Source of the DNA: a virus
Reading direction: 5' to 3' (one strand)
Length of the DNA stretch: 64,000 nt
IMG/VR virus record: IMGVR_UViG_3300026097_000009
Coordinates: 90,862-154,861 of that record
The position numbers and the translations under genes are program-made. Numbering within the stretch: the first letter of the stretch is position 1; the number at the start of each line of letters is the position of its first letter. Below are positions 29,368 to 38,448 of this stretch, one piece after another. A model generated the notes under the pieces. That model had not been told where the DNA came from and made no database searches. It was given only the letters and a program-made list of their open reading frames with translations.

Positions 29368-31167
29368 ATGGCATATATTATAAACAAATATAATGGAGAA
29401 ATTTTAGTTTCATTACAAGATGGAACTTTAGACAATAGCACAAGTTTAGGGTTGCTCGGCAGAAACTATACAGGCTATGGAGAAACCCAGAACGAAAACT
29501 TCCTGTTTCTCTTAGAAAATTTTGCAAACGACACTGCTCCTCTGCGTCCGTTAGCTGGCCAGTTGTGGTATGATACAACAAATGATGTTTTAAAAGTATA
29601 CGACGAAGCATGGTCTGTTGTAGGCTCGGCAATTGTTGGCACTGAACTTCCAGATACCGCAGTTAACGGAAGTTTGTTTTTAAAAAACAACGAGGAAAAA
29701 CAGTTTTATGTTTATGCCGATAATGACTGGCAACTTATTGGGCCGAGTTTTGTTGAAGGGTTTGGTGTAACAAGAGATGTAGGGTTATCTATTGTAGATA
29801 CTCAGGGTGTTTCACACCCTGCTATATTAAGAATTGTCGATAATATTGTTATTAGTATAACATCTAGCGATGATTTTTCTTTTAGATATGCAGATCAAGA
29901 CAGTATTTCTGTAACAGGAAATCAAAATTTGGTTAGATCTATATCTCAAGGAATTAATGTTGTTGAATCTAATTATCCGTTTGTAGGCAATCTTCAAGGA
30001 ACGGCGCAGTTTGCTGACCAATTAAAAACTCCCAGAAGTATCAATGGTGTTCAATTCGATGGAACACAGGATATAACGATCTCCTCGGCAACAACTAATT
30101 CACTCATTGCTGGAGATTATATATCAGGAAACAGCTTTGACGGATCGAGCGATGCTACATGGAGCGTTTTTGCTACACCTAACAATACTGTAGGTGCTAT
30201 TGTAGCGAGAGATAATTCAGGGAACTTCACTGCCAACGAAATCACTGCCGATCTTGTAGGGGATGTTACAGGAAATATTACTGCATCGTCTGGAACAAGC
30301 ACGTTCAACCGCTTAGAAGCTAACGAAATTGTAGGATTGACTTTTTCAGGAAACTCTTTTACTGCACAAAAACTTCAAACAGCTAGAAAAATAAATGGTG
30401 TAGATTTTGATGGCACAACAGATATTACTGTTCCTGCAAGTGCTAATACATTAACAGGAAATACACTTGCTTCTGGAGTAACAGAAAGTAATTTACAAAC
30501 ATTAGGAACAATCTCCAGCTTAGATATCGGTACAACTGGAATAAATGTTAACAATTTAATGACAATATCTGCCAATGATACACCTACAGTTTCGGCAGAT
30601 TCAGAAATTGATCTAACAATAGGTATTAATTCTCCTCTTAAATTAGTCGATGGAGATAAAGCATCGATTCTAGGCGGAGATGACGTTTTAACTTTATATT
30701 CTCAGTCTATAAATATTGGAATTCCTTCGGTTCCTATTAAAAAAATATACGCTAATGAGTTAAATGGTGTTGCCTCAAGCGCACAGTATGCCGATTTAGC
30801 AGAAAACTATGAATCGGATTTAGAATATCAACCAGGGACTGTTGTTATTTTCGGAGGATCGCATCAAATAACACACAGTGTTAAATCGAATGACCATAGG
30901 GTAGCTGGAGTTGTATCCGAAAACCCTGCATACTTAATGAATCGCGATGCTGTTGGAACACATGTTCTTCCGATAGCACTACAAGGTTTAGTTTCTTGTA
31001 AAGTTGTAGGCCGTGCGAAAAAAGGTGATTTATTGGTAACAAGTCATTTACAAGGAATAGCAACAGTAAATAATACTCCGTTGCCCGGAACCATTATAGG
31101 GAAGGCAATCGAAGATAAAAGTAACGACGGTGTAGATACAGTTATGATCGTTGTGGGCAAACACTAA
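29368..31167 (+). CDS. Fibre protein, paralogue 3, with YADLAE C-terminal module
   Basis: 599 residues. Shared N-terminal module (YIINKYNGEILVSLQDG, FLFLLENFANDTAP, GQLWYDTTNDVLKVY, LIGPSF). The shaft carries two copies of a fibre repeat, INGVQFDGTQDITI and INGVDFDGTTDITV. The last ~130 residues begin AQYADLAENYESDLEYQPGT and continue VVSENPAYLMN to the end; the same module closes the fourth fibre protein. The YAD-AE-Y start is similar to Peptidase_G2-type autoproteolytic tips, but I cannot point to catalytic residues. Probably a trimeric tail fibre. Eight bases separate it from the gene before. Confidence 0.72.
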   Translation: MAYIINKYNGEILVSLQDGTLDNSTSLGLLGRNYTGYGETQNENFLFLLENFANDTAPLRPLAGQLWYDTTNDVLKVYDEAWSVVGSAIVGTELPDTAVNGSLFLKNNEEKQFYVYADNDWQLIGPSFVEGFGVTRDVGLSIVDTQGVSHPAILRIVDNIVISITSSDDFSFRYADQDSISVTGNQNLVRSISQGINVVESNYPFVGNLQGTAQFADQLKTPRSINGVQFDGTQDITISSATTNSLIAGDYISGNSFDGSSDATWSVFATPNNTVGAIVARDNSGNFTANEITADLVGDVTGNITASSGTSTFNRLEANEIVGLTFSGNSFTAQKLQTARKINGVDFDGTTDITVPASANTLTGNTLASGVTESNLQTLGTISSLDIGTTGINVNNLMTISANDTPTVSADSEIDLTIGINSPLKLVDGDKASILGGDDVLTLYSQSINIGIPSVPIKKIYANELNGVASSAQYADLAENYESDLEYQPGTVVIFGGSHQITHSVKSNDHRVAGVVSENPAYLMNRDAVGTHVLPIALQGLVSCKVVGRAKKGDLLVTSHLQGIATVNNTPLPGTIIGKAIEDKSNDGVDTVMIVVGKH

Positions 31168-31173
31168 TAAATA
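31166..31173 (+). promoter_or_regulatory. Late-promoter-like motif before fibre 4
   Basis: AATAAATA begins at the stop codon of the third fibre gene and ends 21 bases before the next ATG, leaving room for a start site near 31180 and a GGAG ribosome binding site at 31184-31187. Spacing is the best of the late-type motifs in the structural block. Confidence 0.5.
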
Positions 31174-31194
31174 CATAGTTAATGGAGCACTTAA

Positions 31195-32946
31195 ATGGCA
31201 TATAGAGTTGATAAATTTAACGGTACGTTTTTAACATCAGTAGATGACGGAACGATCGATACTACTACCGACATAAGATTTGTTGGTAAGAACTATGCAG
31301 GCTACGGCGAAGTTCAAAACGAAAACTTTCTTCATCTTTTAGAAAATTTTGCCAATACTTCTGCTCCGCCTAAAGCTATTACAGGTCAGCTGTGGTACGA
31401 TACGACAAATAAGCAGTTAAAGTTTTATGATGGTACACAGTTTAGAGCAGGATCAGGAACAGAAGTAAGTGATACTGCTCCTTCCGGATTAGCAACTGGC
31501 GATCTTTGGTTTGATTCTAGTGCAGATCAACTGTATGTTTGGACAGGAACAGAATTTGTATTGGTTGGCCCTGAGTCGACCCCGGAATTAGGTAATACTA
31601 CATTCCTTGGACAGGTTGTTAAAGATGACCAAGGCTCTAACCGAACATTAGGTAGATTGATTATTGGAGATCAAACGGTTGCTGTAGTAAGTAAAGATTC
31701 ATTTACTTTAGATAGTTCATTGAATCCGATTGCTGGTTTTACTTATATACAGCAAGGTATAACATTAATTAACAGTGCTTCAGGCGACACTACTTCTTCG
31801 CACAAATTTTACGGAACCGCAAGTAACGCAGAGTCATTAAACGGATTCACAGAGGATTCTTTTGTTAAAACCGGCAACGAATCGTTCGCTACTGTGGTTA
31901 CTTTTTCAGACAGCGGGTTTACTGTAGGTGGAGTAGAAAAAGATTTATTAATTTTTATTGATGGCGGCGACGATGCTACTATTCGAAATCAGCTAGGTAA
32001 ATCTATTTTCATGCAGGTAAAAGTCGGAGATCAAGATATTCGTACACCTGCAAAATTTACTTCTACATCTATGGAGCCTGGTACTAACAATTTTTATGAT
32101 CTAGGCGCAGTGAGCAATGTTTGGAAAACTGTCTATGCAAATTCTATAGTAGGTGATCTTACAGGAAACGTAACTGGAAATACTACTGGCATACATAAAG
32201 GTAATATCAGAGCAAATGATAATTCTGTAATGCTAGACGCAGATACTAAAACGTTTAGCGGAAGTTTCGCCGGAACACTAACAGGGACAGTAATTGGAGA
32301 GTTAGTCGGAACTGCTAACAATTCAGTGACATTAGGTGGCTTAAGCGCCGACGCCAGCGCAACAGCAAACACAGTAGCTATCCGAGATAACGATGGTAAC
32401 ATTACTGCTAATCAATTCGAAGGAGTATCAGATAAAACTGATAGGGTAAGAATAAATGATTCAGCAAATGACTCTGATCCGAATTATAGAAGTGCAAAAA
32501 CCACTGCTTCTGCTTTAACAATTGCCGCAAGAAATTCCTCAGGAGATCTATTCGCAAATATTTTTAGAGGAACAGCAACCAGTGCTAGATTTGCAGATCT
32601 AGCAGAAATTTATTCTACTGAAACTGAATTAAAAACTGGAACTATTGTAGCAGTTAGCGCAGATGAAGATTATGAAGTATGCGAAGCAATGCATACTGAT
32701 GTTCCGATAGGAGTTATTTCTGCAAATCCTGCTTATCTAATGAACAGTGAAGCAGAAGGACAAGCTGTTGCTCTAAAAGGAAGAGTACCGGTAAGGATTA
32801 AAGGATCCGTCAGAAAAGGAGATAAAGTCTTTCTTGATGGCAATGGAATAGGTTCTTGCTTAAATACAGGCGACTTAATAGGTATTGCATTAGAATCTAA
32901 TGATAATTCGGATGAAAAGCTTGTTGAATGTGTTTTGAAGGTATAA
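31195..32946 (+). CDS. Fibre protein, paralogue 4, with YADLAE C-terminal module
   Basis: 583 residues. Shared N-terminal module (YRVDKFNGTFLTSVDDG, FLHLLENFANTSAP, GQLWYDTTNKQLKFY, GDLWFDSSADQLYVW, LVGPEST). The shaft includes NFYDLGAVSNVWKTVYANS near 300, a common fibre repeat, and TGNTTG-type turns. The last ~120 residues (ARFADLAEIYSTETELKTGT, GVISANPAYLMNSEAEG, then a KGDKVF segment) match the module at the end of the third fibre protein. Likely a trimeric tail fibre. It has its own late-type promoter motif 21 bases upstream. Confidence 0.72.
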   Translation: MAYRVDKFNGTFLTSVDDGTIDTTTDIRFVGKNYAGYGEVQNENFLHLLENFANTSAPPKAITGQLWYDTTNKQLKFYDGTQFRAGSGTEVSDTAPSGLATGDLWFDSSADQLYVWTGTEFVLVGPESTPELGNTTFLGQVVKDDQGSNRTLGRLIIGDQTVAVVSKDSFTLDSSLNPIAGFTYIQQGITLINSASGDTTSSHKFYGTASNAESLNGFTEDSFVKTGNESFATVVTFSDSGFTVGGVEKDLLIFIDGGDDATIRNQLGKSIFMQVKVGDQDIRTPAKFTSTSMEPGTNNFYDLGAVSNVWKTVYANSIVGDLTGNVTGNTTGIHKGNIRANDNSVMLDADTKTFSGSFAGTLTGTVIGELVGTANNSVTLGGLSADASATANTVAIRDNDGNITANQFEGVSDKTDRVRINDSANDSDPNYRSAKTTASALTIAARNSSGDLFANIFRGTATSARFADLAEIYSTETELKTGTIVAVSADEDYEVCEAMHTDVPIGVISANPAYLMNSEAEGQAVALKGRVPVRIKGSVRKGDKVFLDGNGIGSCLNTGDLIGIALESNDNSDEKLVECVLKV

Positions 32947-32949
32947 ATT

Positions 32950-33903
32950 ATGGCAATAGGTGATAGAATAACCGCCGCAGAATATAATAGAATTAGAAAT
33001 AAAGCGGCAAAAATACTCGGTGAAGGAACTGGTAACTTTGGATGGGGACAAACTGTTCAGAGTTCCACAGTATCAGCGGGTGAACTAATTACAGAAGAGC
33101 AGTTTGACAATTTAAGATTTGATATATTTAATATTCTTAAACATATCGATGGAGTAGATCCTGTTATTACTAATATTTCAGACGGAGATATTATTGCATT
33201 CGGAGCTACCGAACCGGTAGAGCAATATGAAACTCTTGTTGATACTGCAACGTTGAATAGATTTAACTTAGGTACAGGAAATTTTGATACAATTGTTAAT
33301 CAAACAGGAGCCGCTGTAGATTTTGATCCGTCCCCTTGGTCTAACGCTATAGTTTCGGCTACTACTGTTGGTTTTACATCTGCAACAGAAGCTAGATATT
33401 TTTGGAACTCTGGAGGAAAGTTACGTTTCGATCCCGAAAGACCCAAGCAAGTGGGCGATTCAGACCAAGAAGACCAGTGGTCAGAGTTTCTTGACGGGTT
33501 AGGATTTGTAGTGTTTGATGAAGAAAATTCGGATACAAGGGTAACACTAGGACCTTACGATCTAACAAACACTTATCAAACAGTTTTTCAAGAATTTAAT
33601 ACCAGTACATATGCGGCCAACAGTTGGAAAATTGAAGCAAGGGTAAACACCCCTACAAATGCAAACGGAGAAGCAGACACTTTCTTCTTCCAATACACGT
33701 GGTCAGATGCTTATACAGATCCCGACTTAATAGACGGAAGACCGGATACTTATGTGCTCCCAGCAGATGAAGTCGGAGGAACTTTTTCGATTCAAGTAGA
33801 CGAAATACTACCGTCCGGAACATTACAACCTGCTCCTGCAACAGGAGATTTTTTAATACTCGGACCGAATTCCTATTCTACAACCACAATAGTCGGAACG
33901 TAA
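32950..33903 (+). CDS. Presumed virion protein, unknown
   Basis: 317 residues. The N-terminal MAIGDRITAAEYNRIRNKAAKILGEG is found in marine myophage proteins that follow fibre genes; the rest is beta-rich and aromatic, with low lysine. It closes the structural block, three bases after the last fibre gene, and a TATAAATT motif overlaps the gap before its ATG. No catalytic motif was seen. A fibre-associated, neck or decoration role is possible. Confidence 0.55.
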   Translation: MAIGDRITAAEYNRIRNKAAKILGEGTGNFGWGQTVQSSTVSAGELITEEQFDNLRFDIFNILKHIDGVDPVITNISDGDIIAFGATEPVEQYETLVDTATLNRFNLGTGNFDTIVNQTGAAVDFDPSPWSNAIVSATTVGFTSATEARYFWNSGGKLRFDPERPKQVGDSDQEDQWSEFLDGLGFVVFDEENSDTRVTLGPYDLTNTYQTVFQEFNTSTYAANSWKIEARVNTPTNANGEADTFFFQYTWSDAYTDPDLIDGRPDTYVLPADEVGGTFSIQVDEILPSGTLQPAPATGDFLILGPNSYSTTTIVGT

Positions 33904-33912
33904 CTTAAACAG

Positions 33913-33944
33913 TTGACTCACCCATAAATATGTGCTAATATAAT
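33913..33944 (+). promoter_or_regulatory. Sigma70-like promoter overlapping late-type motif, before the glycosyltransferase cassette
   Basis: TTGACT (33913-33918) is followed 17 bases later by TAATAT (33936-33941); an exact TATAAT overlaps it at 33939-33944, but with 20-base spacing. A CATAAATA late-type motif lies between the boxes at 33923-33930. Downstream are AAAGG and the ATG at 33962. This suggests the cassette can be read by host polymerase early and again late. Confidence 0.45.
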
Positions 33945-33961
33945 ACAAAAGGTACATATTT

Positions 33962-34312
33962 ATGGATCCACGCTTTGAAAAAGCTCTTGATTTTGCAAAC
34001 TATCAAAAAACTCTAACAGTTCAAAAAGAAACACTAAAAGAAAAAACCATTAAAAAGATGCTAATCGGCTATAACGGTGGACTATTTTCTGTTGATCGTA
34101 ATTTAATGTGTTTTGTTAAAATGTTAGTTGACTCAGACAGAATCAAAGATATTCCACTTCTAGATTTAAATGATAATCCAATATTAATTGAAGATTTAAT
34201 CGATTTTTGGGAAACAATTTTAGATAATTATCTTCAAAATATGAACGATTATTATAAAGGGTACGAAGATTTAAAAAAACAAAGATCGGTAGCAAAAATT
34301 ATCGAATCATGA
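33962..34312 (+). CDS. Small conserved phage protein, unknown
   Basis: 116 residues. Mainly helical; begins MDPRFEKALDFANYQKTL with Lys-rich helices (KETLKEKTIKKM), then IGYNGGLFSVDRNL, and a C-terminal helix ending in KGYEDLKKQRSVAKI. Proteins with this N-terminus occur in marine T4-like phages near fibre genes, to my recollection, without known function. The AAAGG 10 bases upstream and the promoter before it mark it as the first gene of the accessory cassette. Its stop overlaps the next ATG (ATGA). Confidence 0.6.
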   Translation: MDPRFEKALDFANYQKTLTVQKETLKEKTIKKMLIGYNGGLFSVDRNLMCFVKMLVDSDRIKDIPLLDLNDNPILIEDLIDFWETILDNYLQNMNDYYKGYEDLKKQRSVAKIIES

Positions 34313-35154
34313 AGCAAGGAATACTTTTATACGCACATAATAGTCGAGAGGTTGACTATGTAAAAATTGCTACATTAGCTGGTAGTCTTGCATCAAAAAA
34401 TCTTCAAAAAAATGTTTCAATTATAACAGACTCCGCCAGTTTAGAATACGCTAAGACGCAAAGTTACTACAATACTTTTGAAAATGTTTTTGAACATGTA
34501 GTTTTGACCGATATCGAATATGATAAAAACTTCAGAAATTTAGCTGATGGCCCTGATTCTAAAAAAGTTCCTTTTATAAATCATAATAGACCAAATGTTT
34601 ATGATTTAACACCTTACGATCAGACTTTATTAATTGATGCTGATTTTTTAATTTTTACAGATCAGTTAAACAAATATTTTGATATCGGTTCCGAATTAAT
34701 TTTATGTGATAGTGTGTACGATATTGGTAATAGACTAAAATACGAAGATAACTACATTTCGCAGACTGGTCCTAAAATGTATTGGGCTACCTGCATACTC
34801 TTTAGTAAAACCGAATACACTAAAACATTTTTTGAATTGTCTAAATACATTCAAGAAAATTATAGCCATTTTGCGAATATTTACAACTATAATCCTAACA
34901 TGTATAGAAATGACGTTTGTATAAGCATTGCTAAACATATATTAGACGATTTTCAAAATAACGATAGCGGCTGTTTTGATAATTTATTTTTAACTATTGA
35001 CAAAGATGTATTATTAAAAAAAGAACAAGACAACTTGGTTTTTATTTTAAGTTACCCTACAGACAATTACGTTGCTTGCACACTTAACGAAGTGGATATA
35101 CACATAATGAACAAACAGAGTATTTTGAGGAATTTTGATAATTTAATACAATGA
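34309..35154 (+). CDS. Glycosyltransferase-like protein, GT-A fold, DXD
   Basis: 281 residues. A Rossmann-like beginning (ILLYAHNSREVDYVKIATLAGSLAS) and LLIDADFLIF at about residues 107-116 give a D110-A-D112 metal-binding motif, as in GT8-type GT-A glycosyltransferases. A Cys/Trp-containing YWATCILFSKTEY follows at about 155. Acceptor and sugar are unknown. It overlaps both neighbours by four bases (ATGA), so it is part of one operon with a paralogue next to it. Substrates could be phage fibre or host surface sugars, inferred only from position after the fibre genes. Confidence 0.65.
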   Translation: MKQGILLYAHNSREVDYVKIATLAGSLASKNLQKNVSIITDSASLEYAKTQSYYNTFENVFEHVVLTDIEYDKNFRNLADGPDSKKVPFINHNRPNVYDLTPYDQTLLIDADFLIFTDQLNKYFDIGSELILCDSVYDIGNRLKYEDNYISQTGPKMYWATCILFSKTEYTKTFFELSKYIQENYSHFANIYNYNPNMYRNDVCISIAKHILDDFQNNDSGCFDNLFLTIDKDVLLKKEQDNLVFILSYPTDNYVACTLNEVDIHIMNKQSILRNFDNLIQ

Positions 35155-35987
35155 ATTTTGGATATTTAATTTTTGTAAAAACATCAGATAATGCTGATTA
35201 TATTAAATTGGCCTATACTCTAGCTATGAGCATAAAACTGACACAGCCGGAAGGGTACAACGCTGTAGCTCTGGCTATTGACGATTTATCTGAATTAAAA
35301 AATGTAAAATCTCCTTGGGTCTTTGACGAAGTATATGAAGTTTCGTTGTTTAGTGGATGGGATAACAGGTCTTTAATGTATGATATTAGCCCTTGGGAGT
35401 ATACAGTTTGCTTAGACGCAGATATGCTGTTTACTCGAGATATCAGCCATATAATAAAATATTATGCTTCTTTATACGATATCGGACTTCCTGGACAGGT
35501 TTACAATTATAAGGGAGTTGTTGCCGATGACTCGTATTTTAGAAAAGCACAAAAACAAAATAATTTTCCGTCAGTATATACACTATTTTCTTTTTTTAAA
35601 AAATGCCAAGATAATGAAAATTTTTTCGATTTGGTAAAAAATATTACAGAAAATCAAGAACCATATAAAAACTTATTTTTAGAAAAATTTAAGCCTCAGG
35701 TATTAGGAACAGACGAAATTTTTGGATTAGCTTCGTACTTGTTGGATTATTCAATAATTTTTAAAGATGATTATATAAAAGTTTTACATATGAAAGGACA
35801 GATACAAGGCTGGCCCGGAAGTGAATCTAGAGTTTCGAACAGGGTGGGATTTTATATTGATGTCGATACCGAGATAAAAATAGGGACATATAAACAAAAT
35901 AGTATTGTGCATTATGTTGAAAAAGATTTAATTACGGACGAAATTGTCAGTCTTTATGAAAATAAAATGTGGGAATTAGATGTTTGA
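35151..35987 (+). CDS. Glycosyltransferase-like protein, GT-A fold, DXD, paralogue
   Basis: 278 residues. Same layout as the preceding gene: GYLIFVKTSDNADYIKLAYT at the start and VCLDADMLFTRD near residue 87-98 with D89-A-D91. C-terminal YIKVLHMKGQIQGWP supplies a conserved-looking His (HMKGQ) typical of GT8 ends. It overlaps the previous and the next gene by a few bases. Sequence similarity to the preceding gene is weak beyond these landmarks, so the duplication is old or the two were acquired separately. Confidence 0.65.
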   Translation: MNFGYLIFVKTSDNADYIKLAYTLAMSIKLTQPEGYNAVALAIDDLSELKNVKSPWVFDEVYEVSLFSGWDNRSLMYDISPWEYTVCLDADMLFTRDISHIIKYYASLYDIGLPGQVYNYKGVVADDSYFRKAQKQNNFPSVYTLFSFFKKCQDNENFFDLVKNITENQEPYKNLFLEKFKPQVLGTDEIFGLASYLLDYSIIFKDDYIKVLHMKGQIQGWPGSESRVSNRVGFYIDVDTEIKIGTYKQNSIVHYVEKDLITDEIVSLYENKMWELDV

Positions 35988-36525
35988 AAATTTATCGATC
36001 GATGCATCGAACAAATCGTTTTGTGTAGGGTATGATCCTGCTAATGGAAAAATATTAGGAATATTCCGAGAGAATAGCAGAAATAAAACCGATTTTGTAA
36101 TCAGTATTGATGACGAAATTGCAGATAGATTTAATTGTGGAGAATTTAATCCTTCGAAGTTTGTAGTTGATATTAAATCTAAAAAACTTAGAAGTTTAGA
36201 AAATAAAATTCAGGATTATAACGATGTATTATTGCGTGTTCCGCTCTTAGAATATATTGAAAATCCTGAATGTGTAGTTACATTCGATTCTGCAGAGAAT
36301 ACATTGGAGTTTAATTTAAATACCCAGTTCGAGTATCCGGATCATGTAACCACAGTTTTTTACCTTACTAAGTACAACGATCCTACAATTTTTTATGAAA
36401 TTGTTGAATTGTCCGTAAAACAAATTAGAAGAAATAGCAAAATTAAAATTAAATCTAGTTTTGATAATCAAATTAGTTTTTTTACAAAAAAACTTTTTCA
36501 CAGTTATGGTTTAGAAATAAAATGA
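35980..36525 (+). CDS. Unknown protein in glycosyltransferase cassette
   Basis: 181 residues. No recognisable motif. Rich in Asn, Lys and Asp, predicted beta-strand alternation with VTFDSAENTLEFNLN and ISFFTKKLFHSYGLEIK at the end. It starts inside the last codons of the preceding glycosyltransferase gene and its stop overlaps the next ATG, so it is co-translated with the cassette. Being between two pairs of glycosyltransferases, it may be an accessory or carbohydrate-recognition protein; this is an inference from position. Confidence 0.5.
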   Translation: MFENLSIDASNKSFCVGYDPANGKILGIFRENSRNKTDFVISIDDEIADRFNCGEFNPSKFVVDIKSKKLRSLENKIQDYNDVLLRVPLLEYIENPECVVTFDSAENTLEFNLNTQFEYPDHVTTVFYLTKYNDPTIFYEIVELSVKQIRRNSKIKIKSSFDNQISFFTKKLFHSYGLEIK

Positions 36526-37418
36526 AAGTATTAGAATTGGACATTATCTTTTTAAGTTATGACGAACCGAATGCAGATCTGCACTATGCAGATTTGTGTT
36601 CAAAGGTTCCATGGGCAAAACGTGTTCACGGTGTTAAAGGATCCGATGCCGCACACAAAGCCGCCGCACATCATAGCGAAACAGATTGGTTTATTACTGT
36701 AGATGCAGACAACATAGTAGATAGATCTTTTTTTGATCTTGATATAGATGTCGATAACCCTGCCATCCAAGTATATGGGTGGTGCGGCCGTAATGCAATC
36801 AATGGCCTTCGCTATGGCAACGGAGGTTTAAAAATCTGGAAAAAAGATTTTGTTTTGAATATGAAAACACACGAATCCGCTGAAGAAGATAGAGCCCAAG
36901 TTGATTTTTGCTGGGAAGATGGATATCAAAATTTTCCAAAAACTTATAGCGAAAGCATTGTTAACGGTAGCCCATTTCAAGCCTGGAGAGCAGGATTCCG
37001 CGAAGGCGTTAAAATGACACTACTTGATGGAATTAAAATAGATAAAAATGAAGTGACCAAAAGGATTTGGTGGCACAACATACATAGATTGAAAATATGG
37101 AGCACCGTCGGTAGTCATGTAGAAAATGGAAAATATGCTATTTTAGGAGCTCGACAAGGTACCTATATGACTAACTGTACAGACTGGGATTATGTTCAAG
37201 TTCGTGATTTTGATTATTTGACATCTCTTTATGCAGAAGTTGTAGATCCGTTGCATGACAATATAGATCGAGAAATTGAGTTGTTAGGCGAAAAACTACA
37301 CATGCAAATGGGATTAAATTGGCCGTATTTTTCTGCAAACGAAAGTGAATACGTTGTTGATTTATACGAAGAATCGATAAATCTCGGTCTTACATATTTT
37401 AGTAATCATAATGTATGA
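36522..37418 (+). CDS. Glycosyltransferase-like protein with DAD motif
   Basis: 298 residues. Starts LDIIFLSYDEPNAD with RVHGVKGSDAAHKAAA and WFITVDADNIVD (D61-A-D63) as in GT-A family 2-type proteins. A basic, aromatic C-terminal half holds NGLRYGNGGLKIWKK and RAGFREGVKM, which also occur, in altered form, in the next gene. Substrate unknown. ATG overlaps the previous stop by four bases; eight bases overlap the next gene. Together with the downstream paralogue it forms a second glycosyltransferase pair. Confidence 0.62.
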   Translation: MKVLELDIIFLSYDEPNADLHYADLCSKVPWAKRVHGVKGSDAAHKAAAHHSETDWFITVDADNIVDRSFFDLDIDVDNPAIQVYGWCGRNAINGLRYGNGGLKIWKKDFVLNMKTHESAEEDRAQVDFCWEDGYQNFPKTYSESIVNGSPFQAWRAGFREGVKMTLLDGIKIDKNEVTKRIWWHNIHRLKIWSTVGSHVENGKYAILGARQGTYMTNCTDWDYVQVRDFDYLTSLYAEVVDPLHDNIDREIELLGEKLHMQMGLNWPYFSANESEYVVDLYEESINLGLTYFSNHNV

Positions 37419-38448
37419 TATCTTATTTTTAAACAAAGATCCAGATAAATGGAAAGAGTTCAGCAATGAATACCCTAACGCTATATGGGTAACGTCTGTT
37501 AATGATTGGCAACAATTAAAAAAGATTGCTTTTACTAGAATGTTTTGGGTTGTTTGGAAAGATATTGATTTTTTATATAATTACAATCTTTACGAATATG
37601 CTCCAGATTTCGGACAAGACGAGTATGTTCACATCTTCAAAAATGGAAACTTTTTTGACGGAGCATGCTTGTTTGCAAAGTATCATTACCCTACAAATAA
37701 AGAAATTGAACATAGATTTTTCATAAACAAAGTAGAAGTAAATCGAACAATATCAAAACCTAGACCTTATGATATTGTTTTTATTTCATATCAAGAACCT
37801 AATGCGGAAGAAAATTATAAAAAAATAAAAACCAGATTTCCTAATATAAAACGTATACACGGAGTTAAAGGAATCCACCAAGCACATATCGAAGCCGCAG
37901 AAATTTGTGATACTGAAATGTTTTGGGTAGTAGACGGCGATGCAGTTATTGATGATAATTTTAATTTCGATCATCAGGTTGCAAGTTGGGACAAGGATGT
38001 AGTTCACGTTTGGAGAAGTTTAAATCCGATAAACGATTTAGTTTATGGATACGGGGGTGTGAAGTTATTACCAAGAAAACTTACACTGGCAATGGATACG
38101 ACTAAACCTGATATGACTACCAGTATATCAAGTAAATTTAAAGCAGTACCAGAAACATCAAACATAACTGCTTTTAATACCGACCCATTCAATACCTGGA
38201 AGTCGGCCTTTAGAGAATGTGTTAAATTATCAAGCAAAACAATACAAGGACAAGTAAATGAAGAAACAGAGCAGAGGTTACAAGCCTGGACAACACAAGG
38301 TCGAACTCGGCGATTCGGAGATTCCGCGATACGAGGAGCAATCGGCGGTCGTGATTTTGGTTTCCGTAATCGGAATAATCCTGTTGAGCTGGCTCGTATA
38401 AACGACTTTGATTGGCTCGAACAAGAATTTGCAAGGAATTATCAATGA
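37411..38448 (+). CDS. Glycosyltransferase-like protein with DGD motif and extra N-terminal domain
   Basis: 345 residues. Residues ~118-345 are a paralogue of the preceding protein: PYDIVFISYQEPNAEENYKK, RIHGVKGIHQAHIEAA, FWVVDGDAVID (D175-G-D177), LVYGYGGVKLLPRKL, WKSAFRECVKL. Residues 1-115 are additional and end with a linker (RTISKPRP). The N-terminal part has aromatic TRMFWVVWKDIDFLYNYNLY, so it may be a second, degraded copy of the same fold: a W-V-V-W-K-D-I-D string sits where W-V-V-D-G-D-A would be. The start is within the last codons of the preceding gene. Confidence 0.62.
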   Translation: MYDILFLNKDPDKWKEFSNEYPNAIWVTSVNDWQQLKKIAFTRMFWVVWKDIDFLYNYNLYEYAPDFGQDEYVHIFKNGNFFDGACLFAKYHYPTNKEIEHRFFINKVEVNRTISKPRPYDIVFISYQEPNAEENYKKIKTRFPNIKRIHGVKGIHQAHIEAAEICDTEMFWVVDGDAVIDDNFNFDHQVASWDKDVVHVWRSLNPINDLVYGYGGVKLLPRKLTLAMDTTKPDMTTSISSKFKAVPETSNITAFNTDPFNTWKSAFRECVKLSSKTIQGQVNEETEQRLQAWTTQGRTRRFGDSAIRGAIGGRDFGFRNRNNPVELARINDFDWLEQEFARNYQ

